From Arthrobacter sp. Soil763 (GTDB taxonomy: Bacteria; Actinomycetota; Actinomycetes; Actinomycetales; Micrococcaceae), in NCBI RefSeq assembly GCF_001428365.1, contig NZ_LMSH01000001.1:607255-671254 (forward strand): 64,000 bases of DNA, written 5' to 3'. The position numbers were made by a program, and so were the translations under genes. The first letter of the stretch is position 1; the number at the start of each line of letters is the position of its first letter. The notes below the pieces were generated by a model. It had not been told where the DNA came from, made no database searches, and saw only the letters and a list, made by a program, of their open reading frames with translations. Positions 45,844-55,008 of the stretch are shown piece by piece.

Positions 45844-46371
45844 TTACGTTCGGGGAGAAGGCGCGCCGCTGCGGGCGAGGTTATCGGCGGGAACTTCGCC
45901 GTCGGGGAGCCCGACGGCGGCGTGCCGGCCGCCGTCGTCAGCCGCGCCGTTCCCGGACGGCTGGGCGGCGCCGGACAGCCCGGCCAGCAGGTCGCGGATC
46001 TCCGCCAGCAGCGCGGTGTCCGGCGAGACGGGGTCCTCCTCGGGTTCCGGGGCCGCCAGGCGGTGCTTGACCATCCTGTTGATCCGGTTCATCGGCGCCA
46101 CGAAGATGAAGTAGACCACCGCCGCAGTGATCAGGAACGTTACGAAGGCGGTCAGCACTGCCCCGATGTTGACGAAGGTCTTGTCGTTGCCGGGCCAGAT
46201 GTGGAAGCCGAGACCCTCCGTGTGGACACCGCCGGCGGCCGCGATGACCGGGTTCACGATGTTCGTCGTAAAGGCCGTGACCAGGGCGGTGAACGCCGTG
46301 CCGACCACGACGGCGATGGACAGTTCGATCACGTTGCCGCGCAGGATGAAGTCCTTGAATCCTTTGAGCAT
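45844..46371 (-). CDS. mscL: Large-conductance mechanosensitive channel
   Basis: A 175-residue channel that opens under membrane tension to release solutes. The start MLKGFKDFILRGNVIELSIAVVVGTAFTALV is the classic first helix, and the second helix is near residues 75-98 (AFVTFLITAAVVYFIFVAPMNR). The C-terminal cytosolic tail is some 30 residues longer than in E. coli MscL and low in complexity. Confidence 0.95.
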   Translation of the reverse strand: MLKGFKDFILRGNVIELSIAVVVGTAFTALVTAFTTNIVNPVIAAAGGVHTEGLGFHIWPGNDKTFVNIGAVLTAFVTFLITAAVVYFIFVAPMNRINRMVKHRLAAPEPEEDPVSPDTALLAEIRDLLAGLSGAAQPSGNGAADDGGRHAAVGLPDGEVPADNLARSGAPSPRT

Positions 46372-46555
46372 GGGGGTCCTCCGGAGGTGCCGTCTAGCTG
46401 GTTCAACCGCTCGACGCTACCACTTCGACGGCGGCCCGCTGATTCCGGCCAATGGAATCCTATCCCCGGAGCGGCGCTTCCCGGGCGTAGGCTGAGGAAG
46501 GATGCCAGAGCCGCCGTCGTCTTCAATTGACTGCAAAGGGAGGCCGGTTCCGTCT

Positions 46556-47626
46556 GTGAAGCTGCTAGCCGAAATGCTCACCATGGCTCCAGCCAACAAG
46601 GACCACCAGGTGGCGCTGCGCTGCGCCGTCGGGGTCTTCGTCCCGCTCATCACCCTCGTGCTGCTCGGCCGCCTGGACCTCGCCATTTTCGCGTCCTTTG
46701 GTGCGTTCGCCGGGATCTACGGCCGCAACGAGCCCCACGGCCGGCGCCTGGTCCTGCAGTTGCGCGCGGGAACGCTCATGCTCGCCGTGATCCTGCTCGG
46801 TGCCCTGACGGCGCGGGCGGGTGCGGCCTTCTCGCTCAGCGCGGCCGGAACGGTCTGGCTCCAAGTCCTCGCCACCACGCTGGTGGCCGGCGGCTGCTCC
46901 CTGGTGGTCGCCTGGTGGCGGCTCCGCCCGGCCGGGTCGCTGTTCCACATCTTCGCCTTCGCCGCGATCGCCTCCATCCCGCACCAGCCCCCGCTCTGGC
47001 AGGGCATGCTGACGGCCGTCGTGACGGTCGCGTTCGCCCTGCTGGTCGGCCTGTCCTCCCGCGTGGTCCGCGGCCGGCGCCAGCCGTGGTCCTGGCCGCT
47101 GCCGGTGCGGCTGAGCTCCCCGGAGCGCCGCGCCGCACGGCTGGAGGCCGTCGGTTACCTCGTTGCGGCCGGCCTGGCCGGCAGCCTGGCGACTCTGGCC
47201 GGCGAGCGGCTGGGCTTCGGCCATAATTACTGGGCCATGGTGGCCGCCGTCGTCCCGCTCGTGGGGCACACGACCCGGCACCGCATCAGCCGCGGCCTGC
47301 AGCGCATCATCGGCACCGCGCTCGGGCTCGTGCTGCTGGCCCTGATCCTGGTGCTCGAGCCAGCCCCCTGGCAGACGGTGCTGGTGATTGCCGCCTGCCA
47401 GTTCGGCGCCGAAATGTTCATCGCCCGGCAGTACATGCTGGCCCAGGTCTTCGTCACCCCGCTGGCGCTGGTCTCGACCCTGCTCGTGGCCCCGGCGCCG
47501 GCGGGTATCCTGCTGCGCGACCGGTTCCTGGAGACCGTCATCGGCGCCGCGGTCGGCGTCGCCGTCGTCCTCGCACCGGCCGTCTGGCGCCGGCTGCGCT
47601 CCCGCCCCGCGCTGCCGCCCCGCTGA
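46556..47626 (+). CDS. FUSC/aromatic-acid-exporter-like membrane protein
   Basis: A 356-residue integral membrane protein with about ten helices in two similar halves. The blocks ASFGAFAGIYGRN and FGHNYWAMVAAVVPLVGHTTRHRISRGLQRIIGTALG match the FUSC family, which includes aromatic carboxylate efflux proteins such as AaeB. The GTG at 46556 follows GGGAGG at rather long spacing; ATG 46502 and 46574 are alternatives. Export of excess aromatic acid would suit the neighbourhood but is not shown by the sequence. Confidence 0.75.
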   Translation: MKLLAEMLTMAPANKDHQVALRCAVGVFVPLITLVLLGRLDLAIFASFGAFAGIYGRNEPHGRRLVLQLRAGTLMLAVILLGALTARAGAAFSLSAAGTVWLQVLATTLVAGGCSLVVAWWRLRPAGSLFHIFAFAAIASIPHQPPLWQGMLTAVVTVAFALLVGLSSRVVRGRRQPWSWPLPVRLSSPERRAARLEAVGYLVAAGLAGSLATLAGERLGFGHNYWAMVAAVVPLVGHTTRHRISRGLQRIIGTALGLVLLALILVLEPAPWQTVLVIAACQFGAEMFIARQYMLAQVFVTPLALVSTLLVAPAPAGILLRDRFLETVIGAAVGVAVVLAPAVWRRLRSRPALPPR

Positions 47627-47769
47627 TCCGCAGCCGGTCCTGTCCGGCCCCGCACCGGCGCCTGCCGCGCGTCGTGCGGGCCGAAAGACACGCCGCCGGT
47701 CCAAAGGACTCTGTGCCCCGCCCGGACCGAGGTGCAGGCTAGCCTTGGGAAGGACTCTGGGGGGATGAC

Positions 47770-48729
47770 GTGGAAGCAGGACAAATACACACCGGGGACG
47801 TGCTGGCGGTCCACAGCCTCACCAAGCGGTTCGGTGAGCTGACCGCCGTCGACGGCGTCTCCTTCCACATCCGCGCCGGCGAAACCTACGGGCTGCTCGG
47901 ACCCAACGGCGCCGGCAAGACCACCATCATCTCCATGGTCGCGGGCCTGATCCCCGCCAACGACGGCACCGTCCACGTGGCAGGGCGGCCCATGACCCCG
48001 GCCGGGACGGAGGCCAAGCGGACCATCGGGCTGGTCCCGCAGGAACTGGCGATCTACCCGGACCTGACCGCACGGGAGAACCTGTTGTTCTTCGGCCGGC
48101 TGCAGGGGATCACCGGCAAGGAACTGACCCGCCGCGCCGACGAGGTGCTGGAGCTGATCGGCCTGGCGGACCGGGCCGGCGACCTGACCAAAAAGTACTC
48201 GGGCGGCATGAAGCGCCGGTTGAACATCGGGATCGGCCTGCTCCACCGGCCCGGCCTGCTGATCTTGGACGAGCCGACCGTCGGGGTGGATCCGCAGTCC
48301 CGGAACGCCATCCTCGAATCCGTGGAACGGTTATCGGTCGAAGGCATGGCGGTCCTCTACACCACCCACTACATGGAGGAAGCCGAGCGGCTCTGCGATC
48401 GGATTGCGATCATTGACGAGGGCCGGATCCAGGCCGAGGGCACCCGGGACGAGCTGATCACCCTCACCGGCGGCGTGGACCGGATCAACCTGCGCGGCGG
48501 GGGAAGTATGGCCCGGGCCGCGGAGGCCCTCCGCGCGCTGCCGGCGGTCCGGCGCGTCGACAGCGACGGGACCGGGCTTCTGCTGACCGTAAGCGACGGC
48601 CCCACCGCCCTCGCCGGGATCGTGACCGGCGCCGGCCACGCCGGAATGTCCGTCACCTCGGTGGAAGTCGTCCGCCCCGACCTCGAGTCCGTCTTCCTGC
48701 ACCTCACCGGCAAAGCGCTGAGGGACTGA
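47770..48729 (+). CDS. ABC exporter ATPase (DrrA-like)
   Basis: A 319-residue ATPase with Walker A GPNGAGKT, signature YSGGMKRR, Walker B LLILDEPTVGVD and a C-terminal accessory domain from about residue 230, as in DrrA/CcmA-type drug or lipid exporters. GGGGGG precedes the GTG start. It is followed after 1 bp by two ABC-2 permeases that it should energise. Confidence 0.9.
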   Translation: MEAGQIHTGDVLAVHSLTKRFGELTAVDGVSFHIRAGETYGLLGPNGAGKTTIISMVAGLIPANDGTVHVAGRPMTPAGTEAKRTIGLVPQELAIYPDLTARENLLFFGRLQGITGKELTRRADEVLELIGLADRAGDLTKKYSGGMKRRLNIGIGLLHRPGLLILDEPTVGVDPQSRNAILESVERLSVEGMAVLYTTHYMEEAERLCDRIAIIDEGRIQAEGTRDELITLTGGVDRINLRGGGSMARAAEALRALPAVRRVDSDGTGLLLTVSDGPTALAGIVTGAGHAGMSVTSVEVVRPDLESVFLHLTGKALRD

Positions 48730-48730
48730 G

Positions 48731-49903
48731 ATGCGCGGCCTGTGGACCATGGTCGCGAACGACCTGCGCCAGCGCATCCGGGACAAGTCCGTCTTCATTT
48801 TTTCCCTGATCGTCCCGCTCGCCCTGATGGGTGTGCTGAGCCTGGTGTTCGGCGGCCTCGGCGGGGACACGGTCGAGCTGAAGCCGGCCACGGTCGTCGC
48901 CAGCGCGGACGACGGCGACCGGCTGGGCGCCGAGCTGCTCGGCGCCGTTGAGTCGCTTCAGACCATGGACGTCACCGTCAGGCGGGTCCCCGCCGCGGAC
49001 GTCCGCGCAGAGACCAAGGCCAGCGGGGCGGATCTTGGCATCATTGTCCCCGCGGGGTTCACCCAGGCCGTGCTGTCCGGGCAGGCCGCCTCGGTCCAGC
49101 TGATCCAGGGCGACGGCGGAACACTGGAAGCCGGCGTGCTGGTCTCCGTGGTCCAGGGCGTGGTGGACCAGTTCGCCGCCGGATCGGTGACAGCGGCCGC
49201 CGGCGGCCTGTCCGGGTTGCCGCCGGGGGAGCTCGGGCCGTTGGCCCAGCAGGCCGCGGCCGGACCGGCGCTGCTGACCCTGACCGAGGAACGGGCCGCC
49301 GCCGAACAGCTCTCCCTCCGCGGCACGCTCGTGGCCGGCCAGGCCGGGTTGTTCCTGATGTTCACGGTCGGTTTCGGCGTCCTGGGGCTGCTGGCGGAAC
49401 GGGAGCAGGGCACCCTGGCCCGGCTGCGCTCGATGCCGATCACCGGAACCACGGTGGTCACGGCCAAGGCCTGCACCGGATTCATCCTCGGAGTGGTCGC
49501 CACCACCGTCCTGCTCGCGGCCGGGTCCTGGTTTTTCGGCGTCTCCTTCGGATCCCCGGCCGTGGTGGCCGTCCTGATCCTCGCCGTCGTGTCTGCGGCG
49601 ACCAGCCTGACGTTCGTCGTCGCCCGGCTGGTCCGGACGGCGGAGCAGGCCAACGTGGCGCAGTCCATCCTGGCCATGGTGCTGGGCATCGCCGGCGGGG
49701 CGTTCTTCCCGGTCCAGGGCACCGGCTTCGCCGCCACGCTGCTGGACCTGAACCCGATCGGCGCGTTCATCCGGGGCCTCGGCATTTCGGCCGGCGGCGG
49801 AAGCCTCAGGGATGTGGCGGGCCCGGTCGCGGTGATGGCCGCCTTCGCCGCGGCCGGGCTGCTTGGCTCCCGCCTCCTGCCGGACCGGGGGGCGCAGGCA
49901 TGA
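48731..49903 (+). CDS. ABC-2 type permease
   Basis: A 390-residue permease. One N-terminal helix (about 22-38) is followed by a long external domain (about 45-210), then five helices near the C-terminus, the usual ABC-2 (YhgE/NodJ-like) plan. The 3' end overlaps the next permease by 4 nt. The pair probably forms a heterodimeric exporter of a hydrophobic compound. Confidence 0.87.
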   Translation: MRGLWTMVANDLRQRIRDKSVFIFSLIVPLALMGVLSLVFGGLGGDTVELKPATVVASADDGDRLGAELLGAVESLQTMDVTVRRVPAADVRAETKASGADLGIIVPAGFTQAVLSGQAASVQLIQGDGGTLEAGVLVSVVQGVVDQFAAGSVTAAAGGLSGLPPGELGPLAQQAAAGPALLTLTEERAAAEQLSLRGTLVAGQAGLFLMFTVGFGVLGLLAEREQGTLARLRSMPITGTTVVTAKACTGFILGVVATTVLLAAGSWFFGVSFGSPAVVAVLILAVVSAATSLTFVVARLVRTAEQANVAQSILAMVLGIAGGAFFPVQGTGFAATLLDLNPIGAFIRGLGISAGGGSLRDVAGPVAVMAAFAAAGLLGSRLLPDRGAQA

Positions 49904-51063
49904 GCCCCCTGCTTGCCATCGCCGCGGTCGAATTGCGGCGCTTCCTGCGCGACAGGTCGAACATCTTCTTCGTGTTCATCTTCCCGCTCATGCTGATCCT
50001 GCTGCTGGGTTCGCAATTCGGCGCGGGCAGCGGCCAGGGCAAGGTGGCCATCGCCGGACCCGAAAGCGGCCTCGCCAGTGCCCTCGCCGCGGAACTCCGG
50101 TCCGCCGGCGTTGCCGTCACCGCGAGCGGAGCGGATGCCGCGCGTGCGGACCTCAGCCGCGGGCGCACCGACGTCGCGCTGTTCCTGGACGAGGCAGACG
50201 GGCAGGCCTACGAGGCCGGGCGGACGGCGGAGCTCGGCGTCGTGATGGCTTCCCAGTCTTCGGCGCAGGCCGTCCTGCAGCAGGTCCGCACCGCCGTGCA
50301 GGCCGTCAGCCTGGGCCGGGGCCAGCTCGCCGCCCTGGCCGGAGCCGGGGTCCCCGAGGCAAATGCACGCCAAGCCCTGGACCGGGCCGCGGCGCAGACG
50401 GCGGTGCCGACCGTAGAGATCGTCGATACCAACGAGGTCACCCGGGCCTTCCGCGGGCTGGGCAGATTCGACCTGGGCGCCGCGCAGCAGGTGCTCCTCT
50501 TTGTCTTCCTGAGCTCCCTCACCGGGGCGGTGACGCTCATCCAGGGCCGGCGGTTCGGGGTGGTGGGCCGGGTGATGTCCGCCCCGGTTTCCAGCGGCCA
50601 GGTTGTCGCCGGGCAGGCGCTGGGGAGGTTCGCCATCGCCGCCGTCCAGGGTGGCTTCATCATGGCCGGCACGGCGCTGCTGTTCGGGGTCGAGTGGGGG
50701 AACCTCTGGCTCTCCGCCCTGGTGCTGGTGCTCTTCTGCGCTGTCTCGGCGGCGGCAGCGATGATCATCGGTTCGGTGATCGACCATGACTCCGCGGCCG
50801 CCGGCGTCGGCGTGGGCGGCGGCCTCGTCCTCGGCGGCCTGGGCGGCTGCATGGTGCCGCCGGAGTTCTTCCCGGACACGCTGGCCGCGATCTCCTACGC
50901 CACACCCCATCGCTGGGCCTACGACGCCCTGGCCGCCATCCAGCGCCGGGGCGGCACCCTGGGCGACATCCTTCCCCAGCTTGGGGTCCTGGCGGCCATG
51001 GCCGCGGCCCTGCTGCTGCTCGGCGCCTGGTTGCTCCGGCGCAGCCTCAACCGGGCCCTGTAG
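49900..51063 (+). CDS. ABC-2 type permease
   Basis: A 387-residue permease with the same plan as its partner: an N-terminal helix (VFIFPLMLILLLGSQF), an external Ala-rich domain to about residue 195, and five to six helices ending in a basic LLRRSLNRAL tail. It is translationally coupled to the upstream permease and ends the three-gene exporter operon. Confidence 0.87.
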   Translation: MSPLLAIAAVELRRFLRDRSNIFFVFIFPLMLILLLGSQFGAGSGQGKVAIAGPESGLASALAAELRSAGVAVTASGADAARADLSRGRTDVALFLDEADGQAYEAGRTAELGVVMASQSSAQAVLQQVRTAVQAVSLGRGQLAALAGAGVPEANARQALDRAAAQTAVPTVEIVDTNEVTRAFRGLGRFDLGAAQQVLLFVFLSSLTGAVTLIQGRRFGVVGRVMSAPVSSGQVVAGQALGRFAIAAVQGGFIMAGTALLFGVEWGNLWLSALVLVLFCAVSAAAAMIIGSVIDHDSAAAGVGVGGGLVLGGLGGCMVPPEFFPDTLAAISYATPHRWAYDALAAIQRRGGTLGDILPQLGVLAAMAAALLLLGAWLLRRSLNRAL

Positions 51064-51130
51064 CCGGGCCTGCCTGTCCCCCACCGGCGGCGTACAGTGG
51101 ATGCAGAATCCATTCAACGAAAGTGACGCC

Positions 51131-51910
51131 ATGGCCAACTCCGCCAGCGGGGACTCCGTCGTGGACCGCGTGGTGCGCCTGATCGCGGCGTTCCCCGAGG
51201 GCTCCACGGCCCTGCAGCTCTCCGAGCTCGCGGACCGGGCCGGCCTGCCGCTGACCACCGCACACCGGCTGGCCCGCCAGCTGGCCGGGCACGGGCTGCT
51301 GGAGCTGGGCAACGGCGGCTCGGTCCGGCTGGGGCTGCGGCTGTGGGAGCTGGTGAACCGCAACTCGCCCACCCTGGCCCTCCGGCAGGCGGCGATGCCC
51401 TTCATGGAGGACATCCAGCAGGTGCTGAACCAGAACGTGAACCTGGCTGTGCTGGACGGCTGGGACGCCCTGTTCGTGGAGCGGCTGTCCCGCCGGGGGT
51501 CGGTGGCCAACCGGGCCAAGGTTGCCGGCCGGATGCCGGTGCATCTTTCCTCTGCCGGGCTGGCGCTGATGGCGCACCAGCCGGCTCCGGTGCAGGCGGC
51601 CTACCTGCGCGGCTTCGACGACCCGGCCGGGCGCCTTCGGGCCGCGGACGTCCGGGCGCTCCTGGCGGACACCGCCCGGCAGGGCTTCGCCGAGCTCGCC
51701 GGTGTGGTGGATCCGGACACCTGGGGGATCGCGGTGCCGGTGCATGACGGGAGGAAGCGGGCCGTTGCGGCGCTCGGCGTCGTGGTTCCGCTGCAGGAGG
51801 TGCGGCTCCAGGCGCTCGTTCCGGCACTGCAGACCGCGGCCCGCGGGATCGGCAGGCGGCTGGGCGATACCCGCGCCGCCACTCCGTTCCGTTCAATGGA
51901 ACAGGTGTAA
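51131..51910 (+). CDS. IclR-family regulator of pobA (PobR-like)
   Basis: A 259-residue IclR protein. The winged helix occupies about 1-75 (GSTALQLSELADRAGLPLTTAHRLARQL) and the effector domain the remainder (AGRMPVHLSSAGLALMAHQ). It lies directly upstream of and in line with pobA, 103 bp away, so activation of pobA by 4-hydroxybenzoate is the likely role. The ATG at 51131 has GAAAG upstream. Confidence 0.85.
   Translation: MANSASGDSVVDRVVRLIAAFPEGSTALQLSELADRAGLPLTTAHRLARQLAGHGLLELGNGGSVRLGLRLWELVNRNSPTLALRQAAMPFMEDIQQVLNQNVNLAVLDGWDALFVERLSRRGSVANRAKVAGRMPVHLSSAGLALMAHQPAPVQAAYLRGFDDPAGRLRAADVRALLADTARQGFAELAGVVDPDTWGIAVPVHDGRKRAVAALGVVVPLQEVRLQALVPALQTAARGIGRRLGDTRAATPFRSMEQV
51891..51902 (+). 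promoter_or_regulatory. GTTC-N4-GAAC dyad before pobA
   Basis: GTTCAATGGAAC lies inside the last codons of the regulator gene, about 112 bp upstream of the pobA start. It is similar in form to IclR-family half-site pairs and is the best operator candidate for pobA. Confidence 0.45.
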
Positions 51911-52013
51911 CGCTGATCACCCTGCCGGCCGCACACTGGTAGCCAGGAAGTCCCAACCCGGGCACCGGACGCCCCCGGCATCCGGTCCGGCACCGCAACG
52001 AAGCGAGGAACCC

Positions 52014-53207
52014 ATGGCAGGCCGAAAAGTCATCACCACCCAGGTCGCGATCGTCGGCGGCGGTCCGGCCGGGCTCATGCTCTCCCACCTGCTGGCCAAA
52101 GAGGGCATCGACTCCACCGTCATTGAGCTGCGCAGCCGGCAGGAGATCTCGGAAACCGTCCGGGCGGGCATCCTCGAGCACGGCACCGTCAACCTCCTGG
52201 TCGACAGCGGCGTCTCTGACCGGGTGCTCCGCGACGGCGACCGCCACGACGGCATCGAGCTGCGGTTCAACGGTGAAAGCCACCGCATCGACTTCCAGGA
52301 CCTCGTGGGCGAATCGGTCTGGCTCTACCCCCAGACGGACGTGTTCATGGATCTTGCCGCCCGCAGGGAGGCCGACGGCGGCGACGTCCGCTACAGCGCC
52401 ACGGACACCAGCATCCACGGCATCCACGGCGGCTCGCCGACCGTGTGGTTCACGGATGCGGACGGCACCGACTACGAGCTGCGGGCCGATTTCATCGCCG
52501 GCGCGGACGGGTCGCGCAGCCACTGCCGCATGCAGATCCCGGAGGCCGACCGCAAGTGGTACTTCCACGAGTACCCGTTCGCCTGGTTCGGCATCCTGGC
52601 CGAGGCGCCACGCAGCTCCGAGGAGCTGATCTATGCCAACTCCGCGAACGGTTTCGCGTTGATCAGCCAGCGGACCGAGACGGTGCAGCGCATGTATTTC
52701 CAGTGCGACCCGGGAGAGGACGTCAACAACTGGGATGACGAGCGGATCTGGGAGGCGTTCCGCAGCCGGGTCAACGGCAACGGCTTCGAACTCAAGGAGG
52801 GTCCGGTCATCGACAAGACCGTCCTGAAGTTCCGCAGCTTCGTCCACACCCCGATGCGGCACGGGAAGCTGTTCCTGGCCGGCGATGCGGCGCACACCGT
52901 CCCGCCGACCGGCGCCAAGGGCCTGAACCTCGCGATCCAGGACGTGCGGGTGCTCTTCGAGGGCCTGGACAGCTTCTACAAGACCGGATCCACCAGGCTC
53001 CTTGATGTGTACAGCGACCGTGCCCTCGACCGCGTCTGGAAGGCCCAGCACTTCTCCTACTGGATGACCTCGATGCTGCACACCCCGGCCGAAGCCGACG
53101 ACTTCTCCCGCGCCCGCCAGCTGGGCGAGCTCAACTCGGTGGTGTCCTCGCGCCACGGCCGTGCCTACCTCGCGGAGGCCTACACCGGCTGGCCCGCCGG
53201 CCGCTAG
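52014..53207 (+). CDS. pobA: 4-Hydroxybenzoate 3-monooxygenase
   Basis: A 397-residue FAD-dependent hydroxylase converting 4-hydroxybenzoate to protocatechuate with NAD(P)H and O2. The FAD-binding GGGPAGLML is near residue 16, the DG motif appears as FIAGADGSRSHCR, and the second FAD motif is LFLAGDAAHTVPPTGAKGLNLAIQDV. The start ATG at 52014 follows GAGGAA. The product feeds the pca genes about 12 kb away. Confidence 0.95.
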   Translation: MAGRKVITTQVAIVGGGPAGLMLSHLLAKEGIDSTVIELRSRQEISETVRAGILEHGTVNLLVDSGVSDRVLRDGDRHDGIELRFNGESHRIDFQDLVGESVWLYPQTDVFMDLAARREADGGDVRYSATDTSIHGIHGGSPTVWFTDADGTDYELRADFIAGADGSRSHCRMQIPEADRKWYFHEYPFAWFGILAEAPRSSEELIYANSANGFALISQRTETVQRMYFQCDPGEDVNNWDDERIWEAFRSRVNGNGFELKEGPVIDKTVLKFRSFVHTPMRHGKLFLAGDAAHTVPPTGAKGLNLAIQDVRVLFEGLDSFYKTGSTRLLDVYSDRALDRVWKAQHFSYWMTSMLHTPAEADDFSRARQLGELNSVVSSRHGRAYLAEAYTGWPAGR

Positions 53208-53255
53208 GACCGGGGGCGCAGCCATTGGCCCGACGCGCAGCCGTACACTCTGGGC

Positions 53256-54302
53256 ATGGAGACTATAACGGTCATCGGCGGCGGCATCGCGGGACTGGCC
53301 CTCGCCGCGCACCTCGACCCTGACCGGTTTCGGGTAACTGTCCACGAAGCGCGGGAAGAAGTGCCGCCGGTAGAGACCTCCCTGGCCATGTGGCCGGAGG
53401 CCCAGCGTGCCCTCGACAAGATAGGGATACTCCCGGCCGTCCGTGCGGCGGGCGTGGACTTCGGAAGGATGGCACTCCGCAACGGCTCCGGGGCCATCTT
53501 TGTCGAGGCCGCGGCACGAGGGGTCGTCGGCGTCTCGCGGGCAGACCTGCTCCGGCTGCTGGATGCGTCGGTCCCGGCGTCGGTGGCCAGAGCCTACGGC
53601 AGGGTGGCCACATTACCGGAACAGGGCCTGGTGGTCGGAGCGGACGGTGTGCACAGCTTTGTCCGCCGGAGTGTCTGGGGCGAACGCCACGGCGCCCGGC
53701 TCAGCCCCTACCTTGCCCTGCGCGGCATTGTTGAGGCGCCGGTACCGCCCGACGGCGGCGGCGAATACTGGGGCCGCGGGCAACTGTTCGGCATAGCGCC
53801 GGCATCCCGCTCCCGGACCTACTGGTATGCCTCCTTCCGCTCCGAGCTGGGGCCCGGTCACGTCGACGTCGACGAGGCACTGGAACTAACGCGCAGGCGG
53901 TTCCTCGGGTCGGCGCCCGCCGTCGGCGGTATCCTGGCGGCGGTGACCCCGCCGGCAACGCTGGCGCAGCGGGTCTGGACCGTCCCCTCTCCGGGCAGCT
54001 ACCGGCGGGGCGGTGCGGTGCTGGTAGGGGACGCGGCGCACGGCATGACTCCCAACCTGGGACGCGGCGCCTGTGAGGCGCTGATTGACGCCGTGACGCT
54101 GGCTGAGCTGCTTAACACGCGCCCGTTGCCAGCGGCACTGCAGGCGTACACCAGGCGGAGGATGCTGCGGACCCAGGCAGTGCGCGTGGCCTCGTCCGCC
54201 ATGGCCCGGTTGGCGCTCGCGGAAGACGTCGTGCCGGTGCGGGACAGACTGCTGGGGCTGCCCGGGAGGGCTAAACGGGCCTTCAGGCAGGGCGGCCGGT
54301 AG
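53256..54302 (+). CDS. FAD-dependent monooxygenase, internally shortened
   Basis: A 348-residue group A flavoprotein hydroxylase-like protein. It has the N-terminal GGGIAGLALAAHL, the DG motif VVGADGVHSFVRR and the C-terminal VLVGDAAHGMTPNLGRGACEALIDAV. Between VARAYGRVATL and LVVGADG, relatives carry about 25-30 residues of beta-strands that are missing here, shortening the FAD domain. It may still fold, or may be decaying; there is no frameshift or stop. The 3' end overlaps the convergent phosphatase by 20 bp. The substrate is unknown. Confidence 0.75.
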   Translation: METITVIGGGIAGLALAAHLDPDRFRVTVHEAREEVPPVETSLAMWPEAQRALDKIGILPAVRAAGVDFGRMALRNGSGAIFVEAAARGVVGVSRADLLRLLDASVPASVARAYGRVATLPEQGLVVGADGVHSFVRRSVWGERHGARLSPYLALRGIVEAPVPPDGGGEYWGRGQLFGIAPASRSRTYWYASFRSELGPGHVDVDEALELTRRRFLGSAPAVGGILAAVTPPATLAQRVWTVPSPGSYRRGGAVLVGDAAHGMTPNLGRGACEALIDAVTLAELLNTRPLPAALQAYTRRRMLRTQAVRVASSAMARLALAEDVVPVRDRLLGLPGRAKRAFRQGGR

Positions 54303-54957
54303 GGTCGTCCGCCGTCGGGTCCGCCAGCGCCAGTCCGCCCACCGGGCTGTCATCCCAGTGGATCAGCCGCCAACCGGCGTCGGGGTCGCCTTCCAGCGCC
54401 ACGATGCCGGTGTTGGCCAAAACGTGCCGCGCGGCGAACTCCGCCTCGACGTTTCCGGCCCGCAGTCCGGTCCACACCCGGATGGCTGCGCCGTGGCTGA
54501 CGACGGCGACGGTAGCGTCGTCGCCCCCGCGCGCGGCCGCGGCGTCGGCGATCTGCGCGATCGAGTCGTCGTAGCGTTCGAAGAAGTCGTGCCCGTTCGG
54601 ACCGGCGGGCATCCGCCGGTCCAGTTCACCGGCCGTCCAGGCGAAGACAGTGCCCAGGTAGCGCAGGTGGGATTCCCTGTCGGTGAGCTTCTCCAGCGCC
54701 CCGGCCTCGATTTCGCGCAACCCCGCCAGCACCTCGACCGCCAGGCCCCGGCTGGCGGCCAGCGGCGCGGCGGTGAGCTGGGTGCGGAGCAGGGTGGAGG
54801 CGTAGAGCAGCCCGATCTCCTCATTGGCCAGCGACCGCGCCAGCGCGGCGGCCTGCCGTTCGCCGAGGCCGGTCAGGCCCGGTCCCGGATGTGCCGTATC
54901 CAGCTGCCCCAGGACGTTGCCCGGCGTCTGGCCGTGACGGATCAGCAAGAGCCTCAT
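54283..54957 (-). CDS. Histidine phosphatase family protein (phosphoglycerate-mutase-like)
   Basis: A 224-residue protein starting MRLLLIRHGQTPGN, with the phosphoacceptor His in RHG and the second catalytic His in VAVVSHGAAIRVW. It is broad-specificity phosphatase-like in size. The substrate cannot be assigned. It is monocistronic, 51 bp upstream of the EEP hydrolase on the same strand. Confidence 0.88.
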   Translation of the reverse strand: MRLLLIRHGQTPGNVLGQLDTAHPGPGLTGLGERQAAALARSLANEEIGLLYASTLLRTQLTAAPLAASRGLAVEVLAGLREIEAGALEKLTDRESHLRYLGTVFAWTAGELDRRMPAGPNGHDFFERYDDSIAQIADAAAARGGDDATVAVVSHGAAIRVWTGLRAGNVEAEFAARHVLANTGIVALEGDPDAGWRLIHWDDSPVGGLALADPTADDPTGRPA

Positions 54958-55008
54958 GGCTGTGATCTTACCGGCCGTAGGCTCCGGGCCCGGGGGCGGG
55001 GCGAAACG

